A stretch of 64,000 nt of DNA from an uncultured Bacilli bacterium (GTDB lineage Bacteria; Bacillota_I; Bacilli_A; RF39; UBA660). Made by a program: the position numbers and the translations under genes. Under the pieces are notes generated by a model that worked only from the letters and a program-made list of their open reading frames with translations, had not been told where the DNA came from and searched no databases. This document shows positions 7,225-15,349 of this stretch, one piece after another; position 1 is the first letter of the stretch; each line of letters begins with the position of its first letter. The stretch spans positions 59,933-123,932 of the forward strand of contig CAKOJN010000006.1 of the NCBI GenBank assembly GCA_934090685.1, given 5' to 3'.

Positions 7225-8655
7225 TTAAAATGTAACACTCTCTATCATTACATCATTTCCTTCCTTTCTTACTTTTATTTCTTTAACGAATCTTTCTAAA
7301 AACATCTTTTTTTCATGATTGTTTAAATGAATAAAATTATTTTTTAAATTAACTATAACTTCTCTAATAATTTCTTCATTAGTTAGATCTTCTTCATTTG
7401 AATATTTATTAATTTTATCTAATTCATTATTTAACACTTCTAATTTGGAATCAATTACACTTTTTACTTCTTTAAAAGTATCGTAATCAATTTCATCAGT
7501 ACTAAATAATTCTGTCATATCTTTTTTCTTTTTATTTAATTTTTCAATTTGCTCTTGTAAATCTAAAGTATCATTGTTTTCTATTGCCTTTTTTTCTTTC
7601 TTTAAAATACTTTTATCAAATTCTAAATCTTTAATATTTTCTAAATAATTAATAAAAGCATTTTCTATTTTAAGATGAGAAAATCCTGGAGCATTACAGC
7701 TATTGTTGTTATGCCCATTACATTGATAAGTAATATACTTTTTACCACTTTGAAGTTGTTGTCTAGCATGATATTTGCCTCCACATAAACCACATCTTAA
7801 AACTCTAAAATAATAGGTATCATCAGAAGAATATTTCTTATTATGAAATTTCTTTCTTTTCTTCATCAAATTGCTAACACTATTAAATAAGTCTTCAGAA
7901 AGTATTGGCATTATGTTTTTACCACTTACTTCAAAGCCATTTTTCCTTCCTACTCCATACCTTACATTGCCAATATAAAGAGGATTAGTAAGTATTGAAT
8001 AAATAGTTGACTGATTCCAATGGCCTCCTCTTTTAGTTGGTACATTTAAATCCTTTAACTTTTTAGCAATTTTGACCATAGAATCGCCATCTAAATACCA
8101 ATTAAATATTTTCTTAACATAAATTGCTTCATTTTTATTAACTTTAAGTTTTCCTTTCCCTACTAAATAATCATAGCCAAAAACTCCATTACAATTAGTA
8201 TAATTACCTTCTTTAGTTTTTTGTTCATATCCAAAAGTAACTCTTTCTGCTAAATTTTCTCTTTCAAATTCTGCAAATATTCCAATAATCTTAACAAACA
8301 TTCTTCCAACAGCATTTGAAGTATCTATTTTTTCTGTTTGAGAGTTAAAAGTACAATTATGACTATCAAATAATTCTATTAAATAAATAAGGTCTTTAAC
8401 ACTTCTAGTAAGTCTATCTAGTTTGTATATTAGAACGTTTTCTATTTTTCCTTTCTTTACATCCTCAATTAGTCTTGACACTTCTTTCCTATCTGTTAAA
8501 TTTTTACCACTTATACCATCATCAACATAGTAATCTACTATATCCCAATCATTACTTTCTGCATATTTAGTTAATTTATCTTTTTGAGCATGAATACTAA
8601 ATCCTTCAGTAGCTTGTTCTTCAGTAGATACCCTGCAATAAATTGCTGTCTGCAT
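7225..8655 (-). CDS. Large serine recombinase (integrase of the element)
   Basis: 476 residues. The resolvase catalytic domain is at residues 1-150: YCRVSTEEQ with the nucleophilic serine at residue 10, and KLDRLTRSVKDL with the conserved arginines. The PF07508 recombinase domain follows (about 165-260). Next is a zinc ribbon with CGLCGG and CNGHNNNSC (about 288-320), then a coiled coil rich in K/E (about 345-440) and a short tail. Such enzymes catalyse attP x attB integration through a 2-bp staggered cut, with Ser5'-phosphate links. It lies next to the element end carrying attL, the expected position, and 20 bases downstream of the 34-aa ORF. All key residues seem intact. Confidence 0.95.
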   Translation of the reverse strand: MQTAIYCRVSTEEQATEGFSIHAQKDKLTKYAESNDWDIVDYYVDDGISGKNLTDRKEVSRLIEDVKKGKIENVLIYKLDRLTRSVKDLIYLIELFDSHNCTFNSQTEKIDTSNAVGRMFVKIIGIFAEFERENLAERVTFGYEQKTKEGNYTNCNGVFGYDYLVGKGKLKVNKNEAIYVKKIFNWYLDGDSMVKIAKKLKDLNVPTKRGGHWNQSTIYSILTNPLYIGNVRYGVGRKNGFEVSGKNIMPILSEDLFNSVSNLMKKRKKFHNKKYSSDDTYYFRVLRCGLCGGKYHARQQLQSGKKYITYQCNGHNNNSCNAPGFSHLKIENAFINYLENIKDLEFDKSILKKEKKAIENNDTLDLQEQIEKLNKKKKDMTELFSTDEIDYDTFKEVKSVIDSKLEVLNNELDKINKYSNEEDLTNEEIIREVIVNLKNNFIHLNNHEKKMFLERFVKEIKVRKEGNDVMIESVTF

Positions 8656-8674
8656 AAGTTAATATCACTCCTTC

Positions 8675-8779
8675 CTAATTAGAAGCAATACCTTTCTTTT
8701 CACTTAAAATTTTTGGAACACTAGTATTTAAGAAAAACTTCATAATCTCGATGGCTTTGTTTTCAGATAAACAAGTCAT
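8675..8779 (-). CDS. 34-residue recombinase-companion protein
   Basis: ATG at 8779 has a very strong site (AAAAGGAGG) seven bases upstream; the frame ends with TAG at 8675, 19 bases before the recombinase ATG. The peptide has the core AIEIMKFFLNTSVPKIL. Similar tiny ORFs with an IMKFFLKTSVPRIL-like core occur directly upstream of serine recombinases in Firmicutes elements (from memory of the family). The function is unknown; a directionality or expression-control role is possible. It is too short for routine gene callers. Confidence 0.75.
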   Translation of the reverse strand: MTCLSENKAIEIMKFFLNTSVPKILSEKKGIASN

Positions 8780-8813
8780 TATCAGGCCTCCTTTTTTCTA
8801 ACTCATTCATCTA

Positions 8814-8864
8814 ATTATACGATTATGTTATTCAAATATTCCAAAACGCTATAGTAATATTCAC
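8814..8864 (-). promoter_or_regulatory. Integrase operon promoter with an att-arm-like operator
   Basis: Minus-strand TATAAT (8814-8819) lies 35 bases before the 34-aa ORF; a weak TTGGAA is 19 bases upstream of it. Just beyond, 8850-8864 reads TATAGTAATATTCAC on the plus strand. This matches 14 of 15 bases of the attR arm (TATAGCAATATTCAC, minus strand, 1597-1583). An integrase-binding copy at its own promoter would suggest autoregulation. Confidence 0.5.
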
Positions 8865-8924
8865 TTACAAACAAATTTATTTTGTATGTTAGTTTTTGAT
8901 AAAACACTTATTTATAAATAAAAA

Positions 8925-8952
8925 ATACTATAGTAATTTTTCACTATAGCAT
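8925..8952 (-). terminator. Terminator just inside the element, after the dacA 5' part
   Basis: On the minus strand ATGCTATAGT and ACTATAGTAT pair over 10 bp (one G-U) around an eight-base loop and are followed by TTTTT. Transcription entering from truncated dacA should stop here. One arm includes the TGCTATA of the attachment arm. Confidence 0.65.
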
Positions 8953-8970
8953 TTTCAGTACACGACTTTA
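8945..8970. other. Left attachment junction (attL-like)
   Basis: dacA codons run through AAA at 8967-8969. The following element sequence on the minus strand has TGCTATA at offsets 16-22 from the TAAA core (8951-8945). This mirrors the 1591-1597 arm at the other end. The rebuilt attP would be TATAGCA, 15 bases, TAAA, 15 bases, TGCTATA. The rebuilt attB is dacA codons Thr-Asn-Lys-Leu-Leu-Arg. Confidence 0.8.
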
Positions 8971-9587
8971 TTTGTATTAACAAGCCAATGATTCTCTCCT
9001 GATACATCAATATAGTCTTCATATGTACTAGTTATTTTAAGAGCAAGAGGATACTTAATAAGTTCACGTGCGATTAAAGATAAATCTCTTGCAGTCGTTA
9101 AATGTCCATCTTCATCAAGACCATGTGGATTTTTAAAAGTAGTATTTTTACATCCTAACTGCCTTGCCCTTTCATTCATCATTGAAACAAAATTTTCTTC
9201 AGTTCCACCTATATACTCAGCAATTGCAACTGCAGCATCATTTGCTGATGCTATACCTATTCCTTTAATAAGATTTTCTACAGGAACTTTAGTGTTCTCT
9301 TCGACAAATATTTGTGTACCTCCCATAGAACTAGCATTTTTAGATATTAACACTTGATCATCGAGTTTAATTTTACCACTATCAAGTGCTTCCATAGTAA
9401 GTAATAATGTCATTATTTTTGTCATACTAGCAGGGCTTCTTTTTTCATTAGAATTTTTTTCATATAAAACCTTACCAGTACTTGCCTCAACAAGAATTGC
9501 TTCCTTACTGTATTTGGCTAAATCAACACTTGCGTTTACTCTAAAACACATAAATATCAAAAGAAATAAAGTAATTATTTTTTTCAT
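8955..9587 (-). pseudogene. dacA: dacA 5' part (D-Ala-D-Ala carboxypeptidase), truncated by the element
   Basis: The open frame gives a signal peptide (MKKIITLFLLIFMCFRVNA), the SxxK box S54-M-T-K57 and the SxN box S114-A-N116 of a penicillin-binding carboxypeptidase. It then reads GENHWLVNTNK and departs from the family after Lys207. Three element-encoded residues (VVY) and a TGA at 8955 end it, before the KTG box. The product therefore lacks part of the active site. Intact DacA trims the terminal D-alanine of peptidoglycan stem peptides outside the membrane. The start at 9587 follows AATAGGTGATATA. The missing half is at 1053-1571. Confidence 0.93.
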
Positions 9588-9635
9588 TATATCACCTATT
9601 AAACTATATGATATTAATAATTTTTTATAATTAAA

Positions 9636-9655
9636 AAGTAGTATTTCTACTACTT
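9636..9655 (-). terminator. Terminator of the slipin gene
   Basis: Minus-strand AAGTAGTA, loop GAAA, TACTACTT, then TTTTA. The gene's TAG stop lies inside the 5' arm. Confidence 0.75.
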
Positions 9656-10423
9656 CTTAGTGATTTTTTTAACTACTTCATCAGGATTTTTAGCAACTGC
9701 TTTAAAAGCATCTAATATTTCCATTGGTAAACACATTAATATTGTATTTGATTGATCACTGCTTATATCACTAATTGTTGATAAAGTTCTTAAATGTAAT
9801 GCTCCTGGTGTACTAGCCATAGTATTTGCAGCTTCAGCTAAGTTTTTAGCAGCTTCTACTTCACCTTGTGCTTTCGTAATAACAGCAGCTCTTTCACGTT
9901 CTGCTTCTGCTGCTCTTGCTATTACTCTTTTCATTTCTTCAGGTAAAGATACATCTTTAAGTTCAACATTTTCAACTTTAATACCCCATGGATCAGTTGC
10001 CTCATCAATTATCTTACAAATAGACTCTGATAATTTTTCACGCTCTGCTAATAATTCATCTAAAGATACACTACCAACTACATTTCTCATAGTAGTTTGT
10101 GCAAGTTGACTTACTGCATAATAGAAATTCTCAACTTCTAAAATAGCTTTGCTAGCATCAAATATCTTATAATATATTACAGCATTAATTCTTACTGATA
10201 CATTATCTCTAGTTATCGCATCTTGTTCTGGAACATCTACTGCTTTTGTTCTAATGTCAACTTTCTTATAAGACTGAAAAATAGGTATTACAAAATTCCA
10301 TCCTGGATTCATTGTTTTATTAAATTTACCAAAGTTGAATTTAATACCCCTTTCATATTCGTTTACTTGTACTATACTTTTAAGAATTATTATTAAAAGT
10401 ACTATTATAATAGCTATAACCAT
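9650..10423 (-). CDS. Slipin (SPFH/band 7 membrane protein)
   Basis: 257 residues. There is one N-terminal membrane segment (residues 2-18), then the SPFH/band 7 domain with the slipin hallmark VNEYERGIKFNFGKF, PGWNFVIPIF and DITKxVD-like VDIRTKAVDVPEQDAITRDNV. A charged helical region follows (MKRVIARAAEAERERAAVIT, continuing AQGEVEAA), then a short C-terminal tail. Slipins form large oligomeric scaffolds at the inner face of the membrane; bacterial ones are usually beside an NfeD protease partner, which is absent here. The start follows GAAAGGAGTAACAT. It is transcribed between two of its own terminators, probably as a single gene. Confidence 0.9.
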   Translation of the reverse strand: MVIAIIIVLLIIILKSIVQVNEYERGIKFNFGKFNKTMNPGWNFVIPIFQSYKKVDIRTKAVDVPEQDAITRDNVSVRINAVIYYKIFDASKAILEVENFYYAVSQLAQTTMRNVVGSVSLDELLAEREKLSESICKIIDEATDPWGIKVENVELKDVSLPEEMKRVIARAAEAERERAAVITKAQGEVEAAKNLAEAANTMASTPGALHLRTLSTISDISSDQSNTILMCLPMEILDAFKAVAKNPDEVVKKITKK

Positions 10424-10461
10424 ATGTTACTCCTTTCTAATAAAATTATATCATAAAAAAA

Positions 10462-10481
10462 GAATAATAATACTATTATTC
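10462..10481 (-). terminator. Terminator after the pilin-like membrane protein gene
   Basis: Minus-strand GAATAATA / TATTATTC with a four-base loop, followed by TTTTTTT, five bases after the stop at 10486. Confidence 0.75.
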
Positions 10482-10485
10482 CTTA

Positions 10486-10908
10486 TTACCAATCATTTTT
10501 TCCTTCATATCCTTGTGAAGTATACTTAGGACACTTAATATATCCTACATAAACAATACCTGAGTCTGAACTAACTATCTTAGTATATCCACTACATGAT
10601 TTACCATTTTCATCAAGTAAATCACTAATATATCCATTATATTTTAAAGTTGATAATCTAACTATCATCTCAGTATCATTCATTTCATATTCATAATATT
10701 CACTAAAATATTTTTTAGTTGCTTCAACCATACTTTTTTCAAGAGCTGTGTAATCAAAAGTTTCCCTATCTACATTTTGTATAGGTGCATTAGGATTCTC
10801 GCCTAATAACCCAAGTCTATTAAGTCCAATAGAAACAATAACTAAGCAGATAACAAATAATAATATTATTACTAACTCTACTCTTAATCCCCAACCTTTT
10901 TTATTCAT
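10486..10908 (-). CDS. Small membrane-anchored protein of unknown function
   Basis: About 140 residues from the ATG at 10908; an in-frame ATG at 10917 sits too close to the AGAGGG site. After MNKKGWGLRVE comes a single hydrophobic helix (about residues 10-28), then a soluble extracytoplasmic part. That part has YFSEYYEYEM, the pattern GYISDLLDENGKSCSGY, and a C-terminal GYIKCPKYTSQGY. Two cysteines could form a disulfide. The layout (N-terminal anchor, long helix, small domain) resembles a pilin-like or competence-type minor protein, but there is no prepilin cleavage motif, so I assign no function. It is followed by a terminator and lies downstream of ylxM. Confidence 0.65.
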   Translation of the reverse strand: MNKKGWGLRVELVIILLFVICLVIVSIGLNRLGLLGENPNAPIQNVDRETFDYTALEKSMVEATKKYFSEYYEYEMNDTEMIVRLSTLKYNGYISDLLDENGKSCSGYTKIVSSDSGIVYVGYIKCPKYTSQGYEGKNDW

Positions 10909-10944
10909 AACATTCACCCTCTTAATTATATAATATTTTTTTAT

Positions 10945-11235
10945 TTAGAGCAATTCTTCTATTTTATTTTTTATATCTTCTGGTAAACCTTTTATTAATT
11001 CTTTTATTTTAATGCTTTTTTTATTAAGTTCTAATAATGATTCATAATTTTCAAGTTTACTTACTATTTGATTTAGATATTTACTCGCATAAGCTTTACT
11101 TACCTCATATAAGTCAGCTATTTCTTGCATAGAATAATCTTCAAAATAATAGTACTCAAAATAATTTTTTTCTCTTTCAGTTAATAATTTATTATAAGTT
11201 TCATATAGTGTTAATATATATTCTCTTTCTATCAT
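10945..11235 (-). CDS. ylxM: YlxM-family helix-turn-helix protein (SRP-associated)
   Basis: 96 residues, the usual YlxM/p13 size. Sigma-70 region-4-like helix-turn-helix: LLTEREKNYFEYYYFEDYSM, QEIADLYEVSKAYASKYLNQ. It directly follows ftsY with overlapping stop and start at 11235. YlxM is co-transcribed with SRP genes in Firmicutes and in streptococci modulates the Ffh-FtsY GTPase cycle. Here ffh is not in the window. Family and context agree. Confidence 0.92.
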   Translation of the reverse strand: MIEREYILTLYETYNKLLTEREKNYFEYYYFEDYSMQEIADLYEVSKAYASKYLNQIVSKLENYESLLELNKKSIKIKELIKGLPEDIKNKIEELL

Positions 11236-12245
11236 TAGAACTCCTTAAATAAACCATATATATATTTTTCAATATCAAATGGTATCAAGTCAGTTTCTTT
11301 TTCACCTAGCCCCACAAATTTAACTGGTATATTTGTATTTTCTTTTATAGCAAGTACTATTCCACCCTTAGCAGTACCATCAAGTTTAGTTAGTACAATA
11401 CCTGTTATATTAGTAATCTCTTTAAAACTTTTTGCTTGGCTTATACCATTTTGACCAGTAGTTGCATCAATAACAAGTAATGTTTCAACTGGATTATTTG
11501 GTACTATATCCGAAATAACTCTATTCATTTTTTCAAGTTCTTTCATTAAATTAACCTTGTTTTGTAGCCTACCTGCTGTATCAACAAGGACAACATCTAC
11601 TTTTTTCTCTTTTGCTTTTAATAAACCATCATATATAACAGCAGAGGGATCTTTTCTATCATCTCCATAGAATAATAAATCTAATTTATCAGCCCACTCT
11701 TTTAATTGATTAACTGCTCCCGCTCTAAAAGTATCTCCTGCTATTACCATAACTTTTTTATTATCTTTTTTAAGTTTATTTGCTATCTTGGCAATACTAG
11801 TCGTTTTACCCACTCCATTTACTCCAACAAATAATACAACATTAAGTTCATTGTCTTTAAGATTTAATTTAGATGTTAATATATCATTTCCAACATATAT
11901 CATTAATAGTTCATCTACTATAACTTCTTTTAAATATTCAAAATCAGTTATATTTTCACTCTTAACTCTTTTTCTTAACTTATCAGTAAATGACATAACT
12001 GTATTAATTCCAACATCTGCTGTTATAAGTATTTCTTCAAGTTCATCATAAAATTCATCATTAATCTTTGTATATTTAATACCTAATAATGAAAGTTTAT
12101 TTACAAAGTTATCTCTTGATTTAGAAAGTCCACTTACATATTTTTCAGTTTCAATCTTTTCTTCTTTTTCTATTTCAGTTAATTTTTTATCTTCTTTTTC
12201 TTCTTGTTTTATAAAAGCATTTTTAATTTTGCTAAATAATCCCAT
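11235..12245 (-). CDS. ftsY: Signal recognition particle receptor FtsY
   Basis: 336 residues. A short acidic/basic A domain (residues 1-40, KKIENEFIK-type, EKEDKKLTEIEKEEK) is followed by the NG GTPase domain: G1 GVNGVGKTTSIAK, the insertion box region, GDTFRAGAVNQLKEW, G3 DTAGR, G4 TKLDGTAKGG and the closing GLGEKETDLIPFD. It docks SRP-ribosome complexes at the membrane. The A domain is short, as usual in Gram-positives. Promoter and ribosome site (AGGTGAT) lie in the 101-base gap shared with rnjA. Confidence 0.97.
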   Translation of the reverse strand: MGLFSKIKNAFIKQEEKEDKKLTEIEKEEKIETEKYVSGLSKSRDNFVNKLSLLGIKYTKINDEFYDELEEILITADVGINTVMSFTDKLRKRVKSENITDFEYLKEVIVDELLMIYVGNDILTSKLNLKDNELNVVLFVGVNGVGKTTSIAKIANKLKKDNKKVMVIAGDTFRAGAVNQLKEWADKLDLLFYGDDRKDPSAVIYDGLLKAKEKKVDVVLVDTAGRLQNKVNLMKELEKMNRVISDIVPNNPVETLLVIDATTGQNGISQAKSFKEITNITGIVLTKLDGTAKGGIVLAIKENTNIPVKFVGLGEKETDLIPFDIEKYIYGLFKEF

Positions 12246-12252
12246 ACATAAT

Positions 12253-12309
12253 CACCTATTGTTATTATACACTAACTATCTAGACAAATCAAAAAAAATT
12301 TGATATAAT
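12253..12309. promoter_or_regulatory. Divergent promoters of ftsY and rnjA
   Basis: Plus strand (rnjA): TAGACA at 12281-12286, 17 bases, TATAAT at 12304-12309. Minus strand (ftsY): TATAAT at 12264-12269 with TTTGAT 18 bases upstream, and AGGTGAT before the start. The two promoter regions overlap, so they may compete. Confidence 0.65.
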
Positions 12310-12346
12310 TATAAGCACTAAAGAACTTTTTTGAAGGGATGATATA

Positions 12347-14023
12347 ATGAATAGTAAAAACAAAGAGACTTTAGTCTGTGCTTTAGGTGGCTTAGGCGAA
12401 GTTGGTAAAAATATGTATGTTGTTATGCATGAAGAAGAACTTTTTATAATTGACTGTGGCGTAATGTTTCCAGAAGATGATTTAATGGGAATTGATTATG
12501 TTCTTGCTGATTATACAGTTCTTAAAAATATGCAAGATAAAATAAAAGGATTAATTATTACACACGGTCATGAAGATCATATTGGTGGTATTTCTTTCCT
12601 TTTACAAAATATAAATGTTCCTGTTATTTATACACCTAATATTGCAGGAAAATTAATTAAGAATAAACTAAGTGAAAGAAATGTTCCTTGCCCTAAAATG
12701 GTAACTGTTAATGAAGAGTTAAATATAAAGACTAAATATTTTAATATTGAATTCTTTACAACTACTCACTCTATTCCAGATTCATTTGGTATGGCAATTA
12801 GAACTCCTAATGGAACTATAGTTGAAACAGGAGACTTTAAATTTGATTTAACACCTATTGGACCAGTTGCAAATATGGGTAAAATGGCCGCTATTGGTAA
12901 TGAAGGTGTTACGCTTTTATTAAGTGATTCTACTAATGCTTTAGTACCAGGTTTTTCTAATAGTGAATCAGTTGTTGATGAAGCACTTGGTGAAATATTC
13001 TCTGCTAATACAAATGCAAGAATAATACTAGCAACATTTGCAAGTAATATTTATAGACTTACTCATATAATCGAAACATGTAAAGAAAATAATAGAAAAG
13101 TAGCAGTATTCGGAAGAAGTATGAATACAAGTATAGAAATAGCTATTGAATGTGGATATATTAAAGACAAAGATATATTTATAACTAGTGATGAGGCTAA
13201 TAAATTAGAACCATCTAAGGTATGTTTGCTTTGTACAGGTTCTCAAGGTGAACCACTAGCGGCACTATCAAGAATCGCAAATGGTAATGACAGAAATATA
13301 ACTTTAATGCCAGATGATGTAGTAATATTCTCATCATCTCCTATCCCAGGAAATGCAATGTCCATTAATAGAATAATAAATAAATTATATTTAAAAGGTG
13401 CTAAAGTATATACAAATACTAGTGAATATGATGTTCATACAAGTGGACACGCTAAACAAGAAGAGTTAAAATTATTATTAAGATTAATTAGACCAAAATA
13501 TTTTATGCCAATGCATGGTGAATATAGAATGCTCGCATCACATGCATCTTTAGGACATTTATGTGATATACCAAAAGAAAATACATTTGTATTAAAAAAT
13601 GGTGATATACTTGCTTTAAAAGATGGTAATGTTTATAGAAAAGGAAGTATTCCAATAAATGATATATATGTTGATGGTAACAGAATCGGAGATGTTGGTC
13701 TTTCAATAATCAAAGATAGAAAAATAATGTCAACAGATGGTGTATTAGTAGTAATATTAAATATTGATTTAAAAAACAAAAAGATGTTAATTGAACCAAA
13801 TATAACAACAAGAGGTTTCATAGTAGTAAATGAAAATCAAGAATTAATTAAAAAGATTCAAGATAAAACAAATATAATTACTTTAAATGAATTAGAAAAA
13901 GATAATTTCAGTCTTACAGATTTAAAAAATAGAATAATACTTGAAATAAATTCATTCGTAATAGAACTTACTGGTAGAAGACCAATTATTATTCCAATGA
14001 TTTTAATATCAAACGAAAAGTAG
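12347..14023 (+). CDS. rnjA: Ribonuclease J
   Basis: 558 residues, the normal RNase J length, and the only plus-strand gene of the window. The metallo-beta-lactamase motif is HGHEDHIGG (His73, His75, Asp77, His78), with later ligands in THSIPDS and ETGDFKFD. The beta-CASP motifs follow (LLSDSTNA, LATFASNIYR, GSQGEPLAALSRI, SSSPIPGN, HTSGHA, MPMHGEYRM), then the C-terminal domain. RNase J is a 5'-3' exo- and endonuclease of mRNA decay and rRNA maturation. The start follows GAAGGGATGATATA. Its stop lies in a bidirectional terminator shared with the next gene. Confidence 0.96.
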   Translation: MNSKNKETLVCALGGLGEVGKNMYVVMHEEELFIIDCGVMFPEDDLMGIDYVLADYTVLKNMQDKIKGLIITHGHEDHIGGISFLLQNINVPVIYTPNIAGKLIKNKLSERNVPCPKMVTVNEELNIKTKYFNIEFFTTTHSIPDSFGMAIRTPNGTIVETGDFKFDLTPIGPVANMGKMAAIGNEGVTLLLSDSTNALVPGFSNSESVVDEALGEIFSANTNARIILATFASNIYRLTHIIETCKENNRKVAVFGRSMNTSIEIAIECGYIKDKDIFITSDEANKLEPSKVCLLCTGSQGEPLAALSRIANGNDRNITLMPDDVVIFSSSPIPGNAMSINRIINKLYLKGAKVYTNTSEYDVHTSGHAKQEELKLLLRLIRPKYFMPMHGEYRMLASHASLGHLCDIPKENTFVLKNGDILALKDGNVYRKGSIPINDIYVDGNRIGDVGLSIIKDRKIMSTDGVLVVILNIDLKNKKMLIEPNITTRGFIVVNENQELIKKIQDKTNIITLNELEKDNFSLTDLKNRIILEINSFVIELTGRRPIIIPMILISNEK

Positions 14024-14039
14024 AGTTTCCTCTACTTTT
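14016..14039. terminator. Bidirectional terminator between rnjA and the phosphoesterase gene
   Basis: AAAAGTAGAG / CTCTACTTTT with loop TTTC, with A- and T-runs on both sides. It contains the TAG stops of both convergent genes (14021-14023 plus, 14032-14034 minus). Confidence 0.8.
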
Positions 14040-15264
14040 TTAATGTCCTTTCAAGAATAATTTTTCTATCCATATGTTCAAAATCAATATATTCACAACT
14101 AAAATCATTAACTTTTAAATCATCAAAATTTATATTACAAACTAGAAAACCTTTATTAACAATCAAATTACTTCTCATATCAGATAATGTTGGCACCCTA
14201 ATCCTAGTATTTGTTTTATTATAGTTACATCTATATTGATGAGAATGTCCAATAAAATCTATAAGAGTTAAATAATCTTTTAAATTATTTTTGAGTCTTG
14301 AAATTTCATGTTTTAATGAAATATATTTATCATTAACTTTTATATAAGCACATCTATATCCAAGTATTTGAAAGTCTTCTCTTTCACTTAATAAAGGAAC
14401 TATATCAACTCCATAATGATAAATTGAATATGCATCGTGATTAGCAAGTAATATCATATTTTTAATATTTTTATCATAAGAATAATCTTTAAGTACATGT
14501 TCTACTTGAGAGTCAATTGTCTTATACTCTTCTTTACACCTTCCAAAATCATCATAAGATCCCTCGATTAAATCCCCAGCATGCAAAATATAATTTATAC
14601 CATTTTTAGATGCATATTCATAAACATAATCTAAATACTCAATATTTTCAAATACACTTCCAAAATGAGTATCAGAAATAACTATAAATTTAAATTCACT
14701 TTCTTCATCTATGTTAAATACTTGTTGACATCTAGAATTAGTTTCAATTACCCTACCTTCATATTCAAGAATCATATTATTATCACAAGATGTAATCATG
14801 TTTTTTACTCTACCACTACTTCTACTTTTTAAATAAAATATTATTTCATTTATTGTTTTCTTAATTAAATTTACATCAAAAATAATTTTCTTATCTTTAA
14901 TAGATTCATAATATATACTTTTTAATATAAATAATAATTCTCTTTCATCAATGCCTATTATTCTAAGTATTTCTATTCCATTATATCCTCTAGTAATAAA
15001 GTCTATTATTTTACTTTTTTTAACATTATCAACAAAACACATAACATGATTAATTTCTTTATCATTATATAAAACACTATCAATAAGTTCTAGCATATAA
15101 AAACTATCACAATCATAAGATAATAAAATATCACTTTTAATACCTTTTAATAATGTAATTATATATTTCCTATCAAAATTAAGTTCATTACATATTTCAT
15201 CTAATGACTTATTATTTTTAATCATATTTTTAATAATTTCATTTAGACTAAAACTAGTTTCCAT
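14032..15264 (-). CDS. Calcineurin-like metallophosphoesterase with N-terminal helical domain
   Basis: 410 residues. The C-terminal half has the metallophosphoesterase signature: DTHFG (D-x-H), GDLIEG (GD), LLANHDAY (GNH-type, with Ala for Gly) and GHSHQ (GHxH). Together these ligate two metals for phosphodiester or phosphomonoester hydrolysis. The N-terminal 150 residues contain helix-turn-helix-like units (NKSLDEICNELNFDRKYIIT; YNGIEILRIIGIDERELLFI) and no known domain. It therefore may act on or near nucleic acid, but this is inference. Start 15264 follows AGAGGTTAT. It is convergent with rnjA and downstream of the beta-helix cluster. Confidence 0.8.
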   Translation of the reverse strand: METSFSLNEIIKNMIKNNKSLDEICNELNFDRKYIITLLKGIKSDILLSYDCDSFYMLELIDSVLYNDKEINHVMCFVDNVKKSKIIDFITRGYNGIEILRIIGIDERELLFILKSIYYESIKDKKIIFDVNLIKKTINEIIFYLKSRSSGRVKNMITSCDNNMILEYEGRVIETNSRCQQVFNIDEESEFKFIVISDTHFGSVFENIEYLDYVYEYASKNGINYILHAGDLIEGSYDDFGRCKEEYKTIDSQVEHVLKDYSYDKNIKNMILLANHDAYSIYHYGVDIVPLLSEREDFQILGYRCAYIKVNDKYISLKHEISRLKNNLKDYLTLIDFIGHSHQYRCNYNKTNTRIRVPTLSDMRSNLIVNKGFLVCNINFDDLKVNDFSCEYIDFEHMDRKIILERTLKK

Positions 15265-15349
15265 ATAACCTCTATATTTAGATTAGCATAATAATTATTT
15301 AATTACAATTATTTCATTAATGGTTCATTAAGTAATTTCTTTTCATATT

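Larger units (their letters stand above)
1576..8970. mobile_element. Serine-integrase genomic element inserted in dacA (about 7.4 kb)
   Basis: The boundaries come from the two halves of dacA: codon AAA (Lys207) is at 8967-8969 and again at 1572-1574, and the reading frame resumes exactly at Leu208. Gene order along the minus strand: a 34-aa ORF, large serine recombinase, AlbA_2-type ATP-binding protein, winged-helix remnant, FusB-like protein, histidine phosphatase, Nudix hydrolase, methyltransferase pseudogene, SMUG2-like glycosylase. There are no conjugation or phage structural genes, so it is a small integrative (possibly mobilizable or decaying) element. The central dinucleotide of the symmetric core would be AA. 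The cargo is a set of small enzymes, not a single pathway. Confidence 0.9.

Noticed and set aside
1576..8970. A prophage or conjugative element
   Set aside because: No capsid, terminase, relaxase or type IV secretion gene is visible; only a recombinase and small cargo genes.
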